This document shows positions 9,406 to 17,330 of a stretch of 64,000 nt of DNA, one piece after another; positions within the stretch are counted from its first letter, which is position 1, and the number at the start of each line of letters is the position of its first letter. The notes beneath the pieces were generated by a model that was not told the DNA's origin, did not search any database, and worked only from the letters and a program-made list of their open reading frames with translations. Position numbers and translations under genes: made by a program. Origin of the DNA: Nitrosomonas sp. Is79A3 (lineage in GTDB: Bacteria > Pseudomonadota > Gammaproteobacteria > Burkholderiales > Nitrosomonadaceae); the NCBI RefSeq assembly GCF_000219585.1, contig NC_015731.1, forward strand, positions 1,302,001 through 1,366,000. Direction: 5' to 3'.

Positions 9406-10143
9406 ATGACTGAATCTATTTCTAAACAGATGATGCGTCGTATATTGCAGATGGTTATTTCTTATTCACCTATTCCTGGGTTGAAGTGCAGTCTACGATC
9501 TCTGCTTTTAAAAGCAAAAGATGGACTTCATCCTTCTTTGTTATGCCAATCCGGAGAAATTGTTGTTCTAGTGGGGGTGCATAGAATTGATACTGTGATG
9601 GAATGGTCGGAATCTGTTGGCGCCACAGGTAAGCTGGTGTTGGTTGAAGCCATTCCCCGATACTTAGATAATATCAAGTATAATTTAGAGACTCATCTAA
9701 ATTGGGGTATCAATAATATTGTGTATGTCGCGAAAGGTGTATCTTCCAGACGTGAAGCAGGTAACATTGAAGTTGGAAGAAAAGCGGATTTTAATAAGTT
9801 AGCCGGGCGTCGAATAGAAGACGGATTGTCAGGAAATGATTTTATCGGCATCGAAAGTATAGAATTAGACACGCTTGACAATATTATGTTTGATTTAGGG
9901 ATCTATAACATTAATCATATCCACATGACAATAAGCGGCTTGGAATTGGAGGCCCTTAAAGGAATGACTAGGATTCTTGATACACGTGATTTATCAATTC
10001 TAATTCGATCCTTGCATTCCAAGGATGGCGAATTGTTGCACTCCCAGGTAATGAAGGAATTGAAAAAATCCGGTTTGCATGTGATTGCAGGGAAAAAAGT
10101 TCAAAGAACTGCAGGGAGAAATATATATGCTTTCCGAGATTAA
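9406..10143 (+). CDS. FkbM-family methyltransferase-like protein
   Basis: The product has about 245 residues. The motif LLCQSGEIVVLVGVHRIDTVMEW takes the place of the SAM-binding GxNxG loop, and LVLVEAIPRYLDNIKYNLETH matches the V-E-A-x-P strand of FkbM methyltransferases. The C-terminal part (INHIHMTISGLELEALKGM) fits the conserved 'K-D-x-E-G-x-E-x-x-L-x-G' region of the family, but with TISGLE instead of DIEGHE. Key positions are therefore altered and activity is uncertain. ATG 9406 is chosen over GTG 9394 because GGGAG lies 5 bases before it. It probably modifies, or once modified, the polysaccharide. Confidence 0.7.
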   Translation: MTESISKQMMRRILQMVISYSPIPGLKCSLRSLLLKAKDGLHPSLLCQSGEIVVLVGVHRIDTVMEWSESVGATGKLVLVEAIPRYLDNIKYNLETHLNWGINNIVYVAKGVSSRREAGNIEVGRKADFNKLAGRRIEDGLSGNDFIGIESIELDTLDNIMFDLGIYNINHIHMTISGLELEALKGMTRILDTRDLSILIRSLHSKDGELLHSQVMKELKKSGLHVIAGKKVQRTAGRNIYAFRD

Positions 10144-10345
10144 AAAATTAATTAACTCATCTTACCTTAGGAAAGTAGTGATTAGGTTCCTCGTCAAACC
10201 CTCGCGAAGGGTGAGCTGTCGATTGTCCTCGCGTCAAACTATAAATTTAATTAACTTATCCAGAGTTTTTCTAAAGGGGGTAAGAGGAGCCGAAGATATT
10301 AGCTTAACTACCATTCGCCCTATGGTTTTGATTGGTATTATATGA
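10127..10345 (+). CDS. Small ORF, unknown, possibly not a gene
   Basis: A 72-residue frame (MLSEIKKLINSSYLRKVVIRF...) overlaps the end of the FkbM gene by 17 bases and stops 61 bases before the sulfotransferase. It is basic, with no recognisable motif and no signal peptide. It may be a remnant. It is listed because it fills the gap between the two genes. Confidence 0.25.
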   Translation: MLSEIKKLINSSYLRKVVIRFLVKPSRRVSCRLSSRQTINLINLSRVFLKGVRGAEDISLTTIRPMVLIGII

Positions 10346-10406
10346 ATAAACATTATGTATCTATAGTTTTTGCGTCGTGCAACATTTTATATTTGGTTAT
10401 ATATAA

Positions 10407-11279
10407 ATGAAGGTTGATTTCATAGGTATTGGAGCACAAAAGTGCGCGTCTACCTGGGTACATGGTGTTCTATCTGATCACCCAGAAATAGGGGTTTATT
10501 CAGGAAAAGAGGTTGATTATTTCTCAAACTATTATAATCGCGGTTATCAATGGTATGAAAGTCAATTAGGTGATGTTGATGCTGTGAAAACGCGAGGCGA
10601 GGTGTCCACTTCATATTTTTCTGATAGCGATACCCCTAGTCGCGTATTTCTCTATAATCCAAATATGCGAATCGTGCTTTCTCTACGAGATCCGATTGAA
10701 AGAGCTTACTCCAATCATTTAAATGAAATTAAATTATGCCATTTGACTGGCCAGAATCTTGAATTTGAGAACGGGCTAGCAAATAACCCCATGTACCTTG
10801 AGCAGTCACACTACGGAAAGCAACTTGCTCGCTGGTTAGCAATATTTCCAAGAGATCAGATACTAATAATTTTCCAGGAGGAAATTCGCGATGACCCCTT
10901 CACGCAAGCAAGGAATTTGTATCGTTTCTTGGGTGTGACTGAAGACCATCAATCCTGGTTCCTGGAGAAAAAAGTGAATGAGAGTTTAATCAATAAAAAT
11001 ACAGGGTTGGATCTGTTTCTCAAGCGCTTAGGGAGGCTCTGTCGGTCTTTGGGCGGTGGCGGAGTGGTTCAAGCAGTTAAGAGAAATGATTGGGTTCGTC
11101 AGTTACGCCGCAACTATAATCAGATTGAGCTACGTCAAGTGATTCCACCCATGCGCGAGGAGACAAGGAAGTATTTGCAAGATATGCTGGCTGATGATAT
11201 GCACGAACTTGCACATCATCTTGGGCGGAAAGATTTGCCTTGGCCAAGCTGGATGGCATTGTGTAAAAAATCAAGTTGA
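10407..11279 (+). CDS. Sulfotransferase (PAPS-dependent), EPS locus
   Basis: The product has 290 residues. The N-terminal 5'-phosphosulfate-binding loop is visible as FIGIGAQKCASTWVHGVLSDHPEIGV. The 3'-phosphate-binding region is RIVLSLRDPIERAYSNHLNE, where the Arg and Ser positions of the family are kept. The central KEVDYFSNYYNRGYQWYE fits the NDST/heparan-type sulfotransferase fold. It moves sulfate from PAPS to a hydroxyl or amino group, here probably on the exopolysaccharide. The deacetylase begins 10 bases after its stop. A second, different sulfotransferase lies at 12204. Confidence 0.88.
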   Translation: MKVDFIGIGAQKCASTWVHGVLSDHPEIGVYSGKEVDYFSNYYNRGYQWYESQLGDVDAVKTRGEVSTSYFSDSDTPSRVFLYNPNMRIVLSLRDPIERAYSNHLNEIKLCHLTGQNLEFENGLANNPMYLEQSHYGKQLARWLAIFPRDQILIIFQEEIRDDPFTQARNLYRFLGVTEDHQSWFLEKKVNESLINKNTGLDLFLKRLGRLCRSLGGGGVVQAVKRNDWVRQLRRNYNQIELRQVIPPMREETRKYLQDMLADDMHELAHHLGRKDLPWPSWMALCKKSS

Positions 11280-11289
11280 GAGTCTGTTT

Positions 11290-12057
11290 ATGCCAGTGAC
11301 GATGCTTATGTACCATGTAATTGCGATTCCAAAGAATGCTGCTGAGGCTCGGTTTTGTCGAACGCCAGATGAGTTCCGAAAGGATATGGAGCAAATTCGG
11401 CAGGCTGGTTACCAAGTCCTTTCTTTTGCGAGGGTATTGGATGGGATAGCAGGTAGAATCGAGCTTCCAGATAAGGCTGTGGCGATTACATTTGATGATG
11501 GAATATCATGCGCATATGAAAACGCTTTTCCGATACTGCAGGAATTCGATTATCCAGCTTCAGTTTTTGTTGTAGCCGGCCGTATAGGCGGGTATAACGA
11601 CTATGCTGAAGTTTTTGGATTCCCACGCAGGCGCATGCTTACCGCCTCTGAGATTCGTGCTTTGGCAGGATCTGGTGTGGATATAGGTAGTCATACTGTT
11701 AACCATCTTTGGCTTGGAAAGATCGAGAAGGATGTCGTAGCTAAAGAAGTTCATGATAGTAAGGCGGCATTGGAAGATATACTTGGTAAACAAGTGCCTC
11801 ACTTCGCGTATCCCTTTGGAAGTTGGAGCTCGTTAGCACGGAATGCTGTCATAGAGGCTGGCTATACAGGAGCATGTTCGACTATATCTGGACGCAATCA
11901 GAAGGGTACAGACCCATACCTTTTGCGCCGTTTGGAAATAAAAGGGAGCGATGCCCCGTGGCAGTTTCGCTTGAAATTAAAATTTTCGACCGATGATATG
12001 CCGCTAATTTCTGATGCACGCCGTATAGTGAGCCAAACACTGAAGAAATTGAGGTAA
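11290..12057 (+). CDS. Polysaccharide deacetylase (NodB/CE4-like)
   Basis: The product has about 255 residues. The NodB motif 1 pair of aspartates is seen in AVAITFDDGISCAYENAFP. Motif 2 is DIGSHTVNHLWLG (HSxxH type: HTVNH). Motif 3 is the conserved FAYPFGSWS region. An N-terminal MLMYHVIAIP is also typical. The open frame reaches upstream to 11194, inside the sulfotransferase gene; ATG 11290 gives the normal N-terminus and avoids an 86-base overlap. It probably removes N-acetyl groups from polymer sugars. The order sulfotransferase-deacetylase-sulfotransferase would suit N-deacetylation followed by N- or O-sulfation, which is an inference. Confidence 0.9.
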   Translation: MPVTMLMYHVIAIPKNAAEARFCRTPDEFRKDMEQIRQAGYQVLSFARVLDGIAGRIELPDKAVAITFDDGISCAYENAFPILQEFDYPASVFVVAGRIGGYNDYAEVFGFPRRRMLTASEIRALAGSGVDIGSHTVNHLWLGKIEKDVVAKEVHDSKAALEDILGKQVPHFAYPFGSWSSLARNAVIEAGYTGACSTISGRNQKGTDPYLLRRLEIKGSDAPWQFRLKLKFSTDDMPLISDARRIVSQTLKKLR

Positions 12058-12203
12058 TTTCGCTACGTGTGATTGGCGCGGACTATTAACGAAAGAATTT
12101 TTGCCTTTCCTTGTGATATGGAAAGTCGGCGGATAGTTAATGGCTGACAATTGCTATCTGCTGTTTGTTTGCGAGACTGCGTTTAAAGATTTAAGGTGTC
12201 GGT

Positions 12204-13121
12204 ATGAATAGAAAGAACAGAGTAGTATTCCTTCTTGGAGCGGGCCGCTCCGGTACTACATTACTCTATAAGATACTATCCATTCATCCTAGTGTATCCT
12301 ATTTAAGCAATTACCAAATGCGCTTCCCAAAGTGGCCTTCTTTGGCTTACTTGCATCATATTCTCAACCAGTTTCCTGAATTGAAGCGTAAGTCATGGTT
12401 CAAAGAGCAGGGTAATGCTTACTTCAATGAAGGGCGCAGGTGGCTGCATTCTATTGTACCAACTCCATACGAGGGTGAATCGGTGTATGCCAGTTGCGGA
12501 ATTCCACGAACACCCGCTGTTGACTATCTTCTGCAGCCTCAATCGTCGGGATGTTTGCAAAACAGATTTGACCGTATTCGCCAGATGTCCCATGGGCAAG
12601 TATTGTTGACCAAACGTACTGCCAATAACCGCCGTATACCAATTCTCAAACAGATATTTCCTGATGCAAAGTATATACATCTAGTCAGGGATGGTCGTGC
12701 GGTTGCCTATTCTTTGCTACGTGTCGCTTGGTGGAACGACCACATTTTATACTGGGCGGGCAAGACACCACAGCAGATGATTGCAGCGGGCTTTAATCCC
12801 TTGGAACTTGCAGCGAGAAACTGGATTGAGGATATGCAAACACTGGAGCAAGGAATTGCTTTAATTCCGAGCAGCCAGTTATTGGAGGTGCGATATGACG
12901 ATCTGCTGCAAGACCCCTGTGGTCAATTGCAGCAAATCCTTGATTTCATGGAAGTGAAAACACAAGCAGATGAAACTTTCTGGGAGATCATAGAGTCCTT
13001 GCAAATCGCACCAAAACAGGAGAAGTGGGTCCGCAACTGGACTGAATCAGAATTGAATTTGGTACTTGCTCTACAGAAAGATGCTCTGCGCCGCTGGGGA
13101 TTTATTACAACTGACGAATGA
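12204..13121 (+). CDS. Sulfotransferase family protein
   Basis: The product has 305 residues. The N-terminal PAPS loop FLLGAGRSGTTLLYKILSIHPSV is a textbook 5'-PSB motif. YIHLVRDGRAVAYSLLRVAWW is the 3'-phosphate region. A C-terminal RYDDLLQDPCGQLQQILDFM matches the Sulfotransfer_3 pattern. It differs strongly from the enzyme at 10407, so the two probably act on different positions or substrates. A free-standing 146-base gap precedes it and no RBS stronger than AAGGTG is seen. It is the last intact gene of the plus-strand EPS block before the IS region. Confidence 0.86.
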   Translation: MNRKNRVVFLLGAGRSGTTLLYKILSIHPSVSYLSNYQMRFPKWPSLAYLHHILNQFPELKRKSWFKEQGNAYFNEGRRWLHSIVPTPYEGESVYASCGIPRTPAVDYLLQPQSSGCLQNRFDRIRQMSHGQVLLTKRTANNRRIPILKQIFPDAKYIHLVRDGRAVAYSLLRVAWWNDHILYWAGKTPQQMIAAGFNPLELAARNWIEDMQTLEQGIALIPSSQLLEVRYDDLLQDPCGQLQQILDFMEVKTQADETFWEIIESLQIAPKQEKWVRNWTESELNLVLALQKDALRRWGFITTDE

Positions 13122-13486
13122 GATGTGCTGACAAAAATGGAATCCATATGTGTAAACGCTGAGTTTAAATTAACTACCTGTGCTGGTTGAGAATTGACCA
13201 GACTGAGAGAGAGATATCCAGGGGGTGTAAAGCTTGAAGCGGCTCCCATGAACTGCACAACCTGAGGGCAGAATTAAGCTCTGCTAATGCTAGTTAATCA
13301 AGCTCAGGCAGCCTGATGAATTGCTTGATATTGATAATAAAGGCTATGTCACAATTTGTTGTTAGAAATGACTTTCAAAATAACACGATTCATTTTTAAT
13401 CAATTGGTTATGTGTTTTTATGGCTATCAAAAAATCATTTGCCATCAGTGAATTAGAAAATTCAACAATCAACTGTTACATAACCA
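13122..13486. other. Intergenic, nothing recognised
   Basis: 365 bases after the second sulfotransferase. No supported coding frame, RNA gene or clear terminator was found. It ends where an IS3 transposase scrap begins. Confidence 0.5.
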
Positions 13487-13580
13487 TAATAAACTTCATT
13501 GGGAGTTTGGTTATCAAGACCTTGATGAAAACGTTCCTGATTGTACCAGTCAAACCACTGAGTCAAACTTTTTTCTGGCT
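13487..13580 (-). pseudogene. IS3-family OrfB C-terminal scrap
   Basis: The minus strand reads KSLTQWFDWYNQERFHQGLD followed by NQTPNEVYY. This is the conserved C-terminal end of IS3-family OrfB proteins (WYN.ERPHQGL). Only about 30 residues survive. It abuts a second repeated fragment at 13582. Confidence 0.78.
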
Positions 13581-13581
13581 T

Positions 13582-13691
13582 TATATGATTGGTAGTGGGT
13601 AAAAAAAAAGTCAAGTTCGCCTACCATGAAACCGGGCGTTATTTTGATGATGCTGACTTGAATGCCTGTTTGGTGAGGTAAGTTAATTCTC
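13582..13691 (+). repeat. ~100-bp repeated fragment, copy 1
   Basis: It matches the reverse complement of 28780-28890 over about 100 bases (shared cores include AAGTCAAGTTCGC, GGGCGTTATTTTGA and CTGACTTGAATG). One frame reads KVKFAYHETGRYFDDADLNACLVR in this copy and KVKFAHYGMGRYFEDTDLNV in the other, so it looks like a piece of an old coding sequence. The family is not recognised. Confidence 0.7.
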
Positions 13692-13711
13692 GTGGATGCT
13701 ACTCATGGCGT

Positions 13712-14833
13712 TTATTGTTGACAGTGTATTTTAACTGATGCATCCATTTGCACCTCGGTATTTTTAACCAATTGATCGATAGGTGTTTTCTCGAAAAGAG
13801 TCAGGCTTAAAATCTGTAGAATTGTGTAAAGCGAAGCTTCGGTATTGAGCCGCTTTTTCACGATGGCAACCAAGACATAAACCGATATGGCAATCCATAT
13901 CTGCGTTTTGACTGCGTTCTCAGTAGTTCCGTAGAAACGCTTGATACGAAGATGTTGCTTGATCCACTTGAAGAATAGTTCGACCTGCCAGCGACAACGA
14001 TAAAGCTGAGCGATGGTCAGCGCAGGTAAGTCGAAGTTGTTGGCTAGAAATACCAGATGCTTGTCGTGTTCTGCATCGTAGAACTTGATACGCCGCAGGT
14101 GCTGAGGATAATCCTTGCTAGCCTTGGGAGCCCTTAGGGCAATGGTTTGGTCACAGCGCAGTCCGGTGGATTTGTCCACGGAGCGAGAGTAGACGCGGCG
14201 AAAAAGCAGATTGGATTTAGCGCGTGTTACAAAAAATGCTTGTGCTTGGTGCATGGTGTACCAGCGAGAAAAATCGGTGAAGCCCCGATCCATGATGTAA
14301 AAGCTGCCAGCTTCGGGTGTCAGGATGTCGAACACATTGACCTCGTGCATCTTGCCATCGCTGATATGAATGAAGGTTGGAATATTGCCGCGCAGGTCAA
14401 GCAGCGTATGCATCTTAACGGCAGCCTTGGTGGAGCGGAAGCGTGCCCACGGAAAGACGCTCAAGCACAAGTCAATGGTCGTGGTATCGAGTGCGTAGAC
14501 CGTTTGTTCCAGCTCGACAGCAAAGCTGTCGCTGGCGTAAAGCTTTCTGGCTGTCTGGATCAGGCTCATCGCGAAATCCATATAGATGCGGCAGTCGCGC
14601 TGCTCGTTGGCATCAGCCAACGTACTCTTGGCGATGTTGCCTCGTATGCCCAAATGGTAGAGCTTGGCTTGGTGGGCGCGCAGACTCTCGCGGTAAGTCA
14701 GTTGTGCGAAGGCCATGCACAGAAACTGATCGAGATGCGAAAAAGTCTTGGTGGGATATTTGGAGGGGTAGCGTTGCACACAGCGACGGAATGTGTGAAG
14801 GGGTAAATGCTCTATGAGTTGTGCGAAGACCAA
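13712..14833 (-). CDS. IS4-family transposase
   Basis: The product has 373 residues. An N-terminal DUF4372-like region (HTFRRCVQRYPSKYPTKTFSHLDQFLCMAF) precedes the catalytic domain. Catalytic Asp candidates lie in VYALDTTTIDLC and FYIMDRGFTD. The YREK signature region is present as YRCRWQVELFFKWIKQHLRIKRF, with its glutamate. The frame is complete, so the gene could be functional. The element ends were not found: the flanks near 13692 and 14930 show no convincing inverted repeat by eye. It lies opposite in direction to the EPS genes on both sides. Confidence 0.9.
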   Translation of the reverse strand: MVFAQLIEHLPLHTFRRCVQRYPSKYPTKTFSHLDQFLCMAFAQLTYRESLRAHQAKLYHLGIRGNIAKSTLADANEQRDCRIYMDFAMSLIQTARKLYASDSFAVELEQTVYALDTTTIDLCLSVFPWARFRSTKAAVKMHTLLDLRGNIPTFIHISDGKMHEVNVFDILTPEAGSFYIMDRGFTDFSRWYTMHQAQAFFVTRAKSNLLFRRVYSRSVDKSTGLRCDQTIALRAPKASKDYPQHLRRIKFYDAEHDKHLVFLANNFDLPALTIAQLYRCRWQVELFFKWIKQHLRIKRFYGTTENAVKTQIWIAISVYVLVAIVKKRLNTEASLYTILQILSLTLFEKTPIDQLVKNTEVQMDASVKIHCQQ

Positions 14834-15070
14834 TTTGTCTGAATTTATGATGAGAAACCACGTAGATAAACTTCCAGTTTCGCAAAAAATTCACTTCCAA
14901 ATCGGTGACACCCCAAAACATACTATTTGATTCTACAGATCAATCGCTTATACAATCATCTTGGCTAAATTGCCGGATACTACTGAAAAGACATGAATAA
15001 ATATGCTCCGCGCACCATAAAGTAAGGCCACAGGGAACCGCAAGTTGAATCTAAAAAGAGGGTAGTATAT

Positions 15071-15739
15071 ATGACAAGAGCTGATAAGAGTCTCATTACG
15101 AATATTAAAGATCGTATTAAGTTTGCATCAAGAGAAAACAAGATGAATCAATTCTATAGTCTTTGTTCTGGAACAGAGAAAATACTGGATGTTGGTGTCT
15201 CGTCTGAATGCAAGGCTGGGGGAGCAACAAGAAATTATTTTTTAAAAACTTTCCGCTTTGCACCTGAACAGTATACTGGACTGGGAATCCAAAACATGGA
15301 TAGCATGGATAAGTTATTTCCAGGAAAACACTTTGTGCAGTATAACGGGGAAAAATTTCCATTCGATGACATGTCGTTTGATAGAGTCTTTAGCAATGCC
15401 GTAATTGAACATGTTGGTGATGAGGCGAGGCAGCTATTTTTTCTGAAAGAAATGCTAAGAGTAGGGAGTGTTGTTTATTTTACAACACCAAATAAATTTT
15501 TCCCGATAGAAACTCACACGTTGGTTCCATTTTTACATTGGAATAACACATTGTTTTATGTTTGGTGCAAGAAATTCAGACCATTCTTTAACCAGGATAC
15601 CTTGTATTTGTTTTCGTATAATCGTCTAGAGAAACTTCTTAAGTTATCTGGGTGCGCTTCTTACAAAATTATTCGCAACAGATTTTTGGGGATTCCGATG
15701 ACCTATACAGTTATCTGTAACAGACTGAAAATTAATTAG
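15071..15739 (+). CDS. Class I SAM methyltransferase, stop codon formed by IS5 insertion
   Basis: The product has 222 residues. Motif I is degenerate (KILDVGVSSECKAGGATRNYF). The later Methyltransf_11 features are clear: FPFDDMSFDRVFSNAVIEHVGDEARQ and LKEMLRVGSVVYFTTPNKFFPIETH. It resembles EPS-locus methyltransferases and probably modifies a sugar or a lipid carrier. The TAG stop is at 15737-15739. The final G is the first base of the IS5-type element, and TA is its target duplication. Rejoining the flanks gives TAA at the same codon, so the protein is unchanged. An AGAGGG-type ribosome site lies near 15057. Confidence 0.8.
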   Translation: MTRADKSLITNIKDRIKFASRENKMNQFYSLCSGTEKILDVGVSSECKAGGATRNYFLKTFRFAPEQYTGLGIQNMDSMDKLFPGKHFVQYNGEKFPFDDMSFDRVFSNAVIEHVGDEARQLFFLKEMLRVGSVVYFTTPNKFFPIETHTLVPFLHWNNTLFYVWCKKFRPFFNQDTLYLFSYNRLEKLLKLSGCASYKIIRNRFLGIPMTYTVICNRLKIN

Positions 15740-17264
15740 TCAGCCCTGAAATATCTATAAGCTCCTGATATTAGTTATAAATGCACTGATTCTTAATGAT
15801 CATAACGACCGGAAATGTTAAAATATCCAAGTGTTTTCTGGTCGAAATGGTGATTAATAAATGCTAAGACATAGCGGTACGATTCATCAACCGAATTTGT
15901 TTGGAACAGATTTGTTGATGCAACTTGATCCCAATGATTTGTTGCTGAAGCTTGCATCAGCGATACCCTGGCAAGAATTTGAGGAATCATTTTCCATCCA
16001 TTACGCGGCGGCGGCAGGTGCGCCGAGTAAGCCGATCCGGCTGATGGTTGGGTTATTGATACTGAAGCAGTTAGAGAATCTGAGTGACGAATCGATAGTA
16101 TTGCAGTGGAAGCGCAATCCTTATTACCAGGCCTTTTGCGGCATGAAAGAATTCCAGCAGAAGCTGCCTTGCCATAGCACGGAGCTGGTGCATTTTCGCA
16201 AGCGCATAGGTGCGCAAGGTGTAGAGCGGATTTTCCGGATGAGCGTTGGTTTGCATGGGGAGTCAGCGCTGGAAGATGTGGTTCATGTTGACACGACTGT
16301 GCATGAGAAGAACATCACGTACCCGACAGATAGCAAACTAGCGATCAAGATTATCAATCGCCTCAACAAGATTGGCCCCGTCCACGGCATTTCACAGCGG
16401 CGCACTTTCGTCAAAGAAGTGAAGTCACTGCGCCTGGATATTCGGCACTACCGGCACGTGAAGAAAAGAGCCAAGGCCAAACGCGCATTAAAGCGGCTCA
16501 GAACCATTGCAGGTGTCTTGATACGGGAGCTCAGGAGAGAATTACCGCAGTACTGTCTGTTTGAATGCTATCAACGGGACTTTCTGTTGTATGAGCGCGT
16601 ATTACGGCAACAGCAAAACGATAAGAACAAGATCTACTCATTGCATGAACCGCAAGTGTACTGTGTCGCCAAGGGGAAAGACCACAAACAATATGAGTAC
16701 GCTAGCCAAGCATCGGTCGCCAGTACCGCAAAAGGTAATCTGATCGTCGGCGTAATCAGTCACGAACAGAATCTGCATGACAGCAATACGTTACCAGAGA
16801 TCTTGCGTCATGTTGAGATTTCGCGCGGGAAAGCAGCTAAGCAAGCCGTATGCGATCGCGGCTACCGCGGCAAACGTGAAGTCAATGGAACCCAGATCAT
16901 TTTGCCTGGAAAGGCATTAAAGAAGGATACCCGATACCAGAAAGACAAGAAGCGAAAACAGTGCAGGAGGCGTGCCGCGATTGAACCCATTATCGGCCAC
17001 CTGAAATCGGATTATCGAATGGCGAGGAACTATCTGAAAGGCGCTATTGGCGATCGCATCAACCTGCTGATGGCTGCTGCCGCCTGGAATCTGAAACAAT
17101 GGCTGCTGGCCATTTTTTGGCTCTTTTTCCCATGGCGGAAACTGCAAATTTATCGGATTCCTTGATGGAAATTTAAACTACCAGGGCATGCATTTTAGTA
17201 GGCACCAGTTTTCTCGGGTAGCTTTTCCAGAACAACTGTCGTTTGATACTTTTTCAGGGTCGAC
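15739..17264 (+). mobile_element. IS5-superfamily element, complete, TA duplication
   Basis: The left end reads GTCAGCCCTGAAATAT and the right end, as reverse complement, GTCGACCCTGAAAAAG. They flank one transposase gene. The 2-base duplication TA lies at 15737-15738 and 17265-17266. The element is 1526 bp long. It sits exactly in the stop codon of the methyltransferase gene at 15071. Confidence 0.85.
15861..17165 (+). CDS. IS5-superfamily transposase
   Basis: The product has 434 residues. The N-terminal DUF772-type domain (IRLMVGLLILKQLENLSDESIVLQWKRNPYYQAFCG) is followed by the DDE core. The first Asp lies in VVHVDTTVHEKNITYPTDSKL, the second in QAVCDRGYRGKRE, and the glutamate region is RRRAAIEPIIGHLKSDYRM. 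The frame is intact and the element has both ends, so it is probably active or was so recently. Confidence 0.93.
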   Translation: MLRHSGTIHQPNLFGTDLLMQLDPNDLLLKLASAIPWQEFEESFSIHYAAAAGAPSKPIRLMVGLLILKQLENLSDESIVLQWKRNPYYQAFCGMKEFQQKLPCHSTELVHFRKRIGAQGVERIFRMSVGLHGESALEDVVHVDTTVHEKNITYPTDSKLAIKIINRLNKIGPVHGISQRRTFVKEVKSLRLDIRHYRHVKKRAKAKRALKRLRTIAGVLIRELRRELPQYCLFECYQRDFLLYERVLRQQQNDKNKIYSLHEPQVYCVAKGKDHKQYEYASQASVASTAKGNLIVGVISHEQNLHDSNTLPEILRHVEISRGKAAKQAVCDRGYRGKREVNGTQIILPGKALKKDTRYQKDKKRKQCRRRAAIEPIIGHLKSDYRMARNYLKGAIGDRINLLMAAAAWNLKQWLLAIFWLFFPWRKLQIYRIP

Positions 17265-17273
17265 TAAGTAAAT

Positions 17274-17330
17274 AGTTTACTCTGAAATATCCACAAGCAC
17301 TTGATATTATGCTGGAATGATCTTATTCTT
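17274..17330 (+). repeat. Left-end remnant of a related IS5-type element
   Basis: The stretch AGTTTACTCTGAAATATCC plus the following ACAAGCACTTGATATTA matches the left end of the adjacent IS5 element (15739 onward; about 25 of 29 bases in the best part). It is in the same orientation and begins 8 bases after that element's TA duplication. It is cut off by IS1380 at 17331. It looks like the old left tip of a sibling copy. Confidence 0.6.

Noticed and set aside
14147-14806. Plus-strand 219-residue open frame
   Set aside because: Antisense to the IS4 transposase, with no domain-like features.
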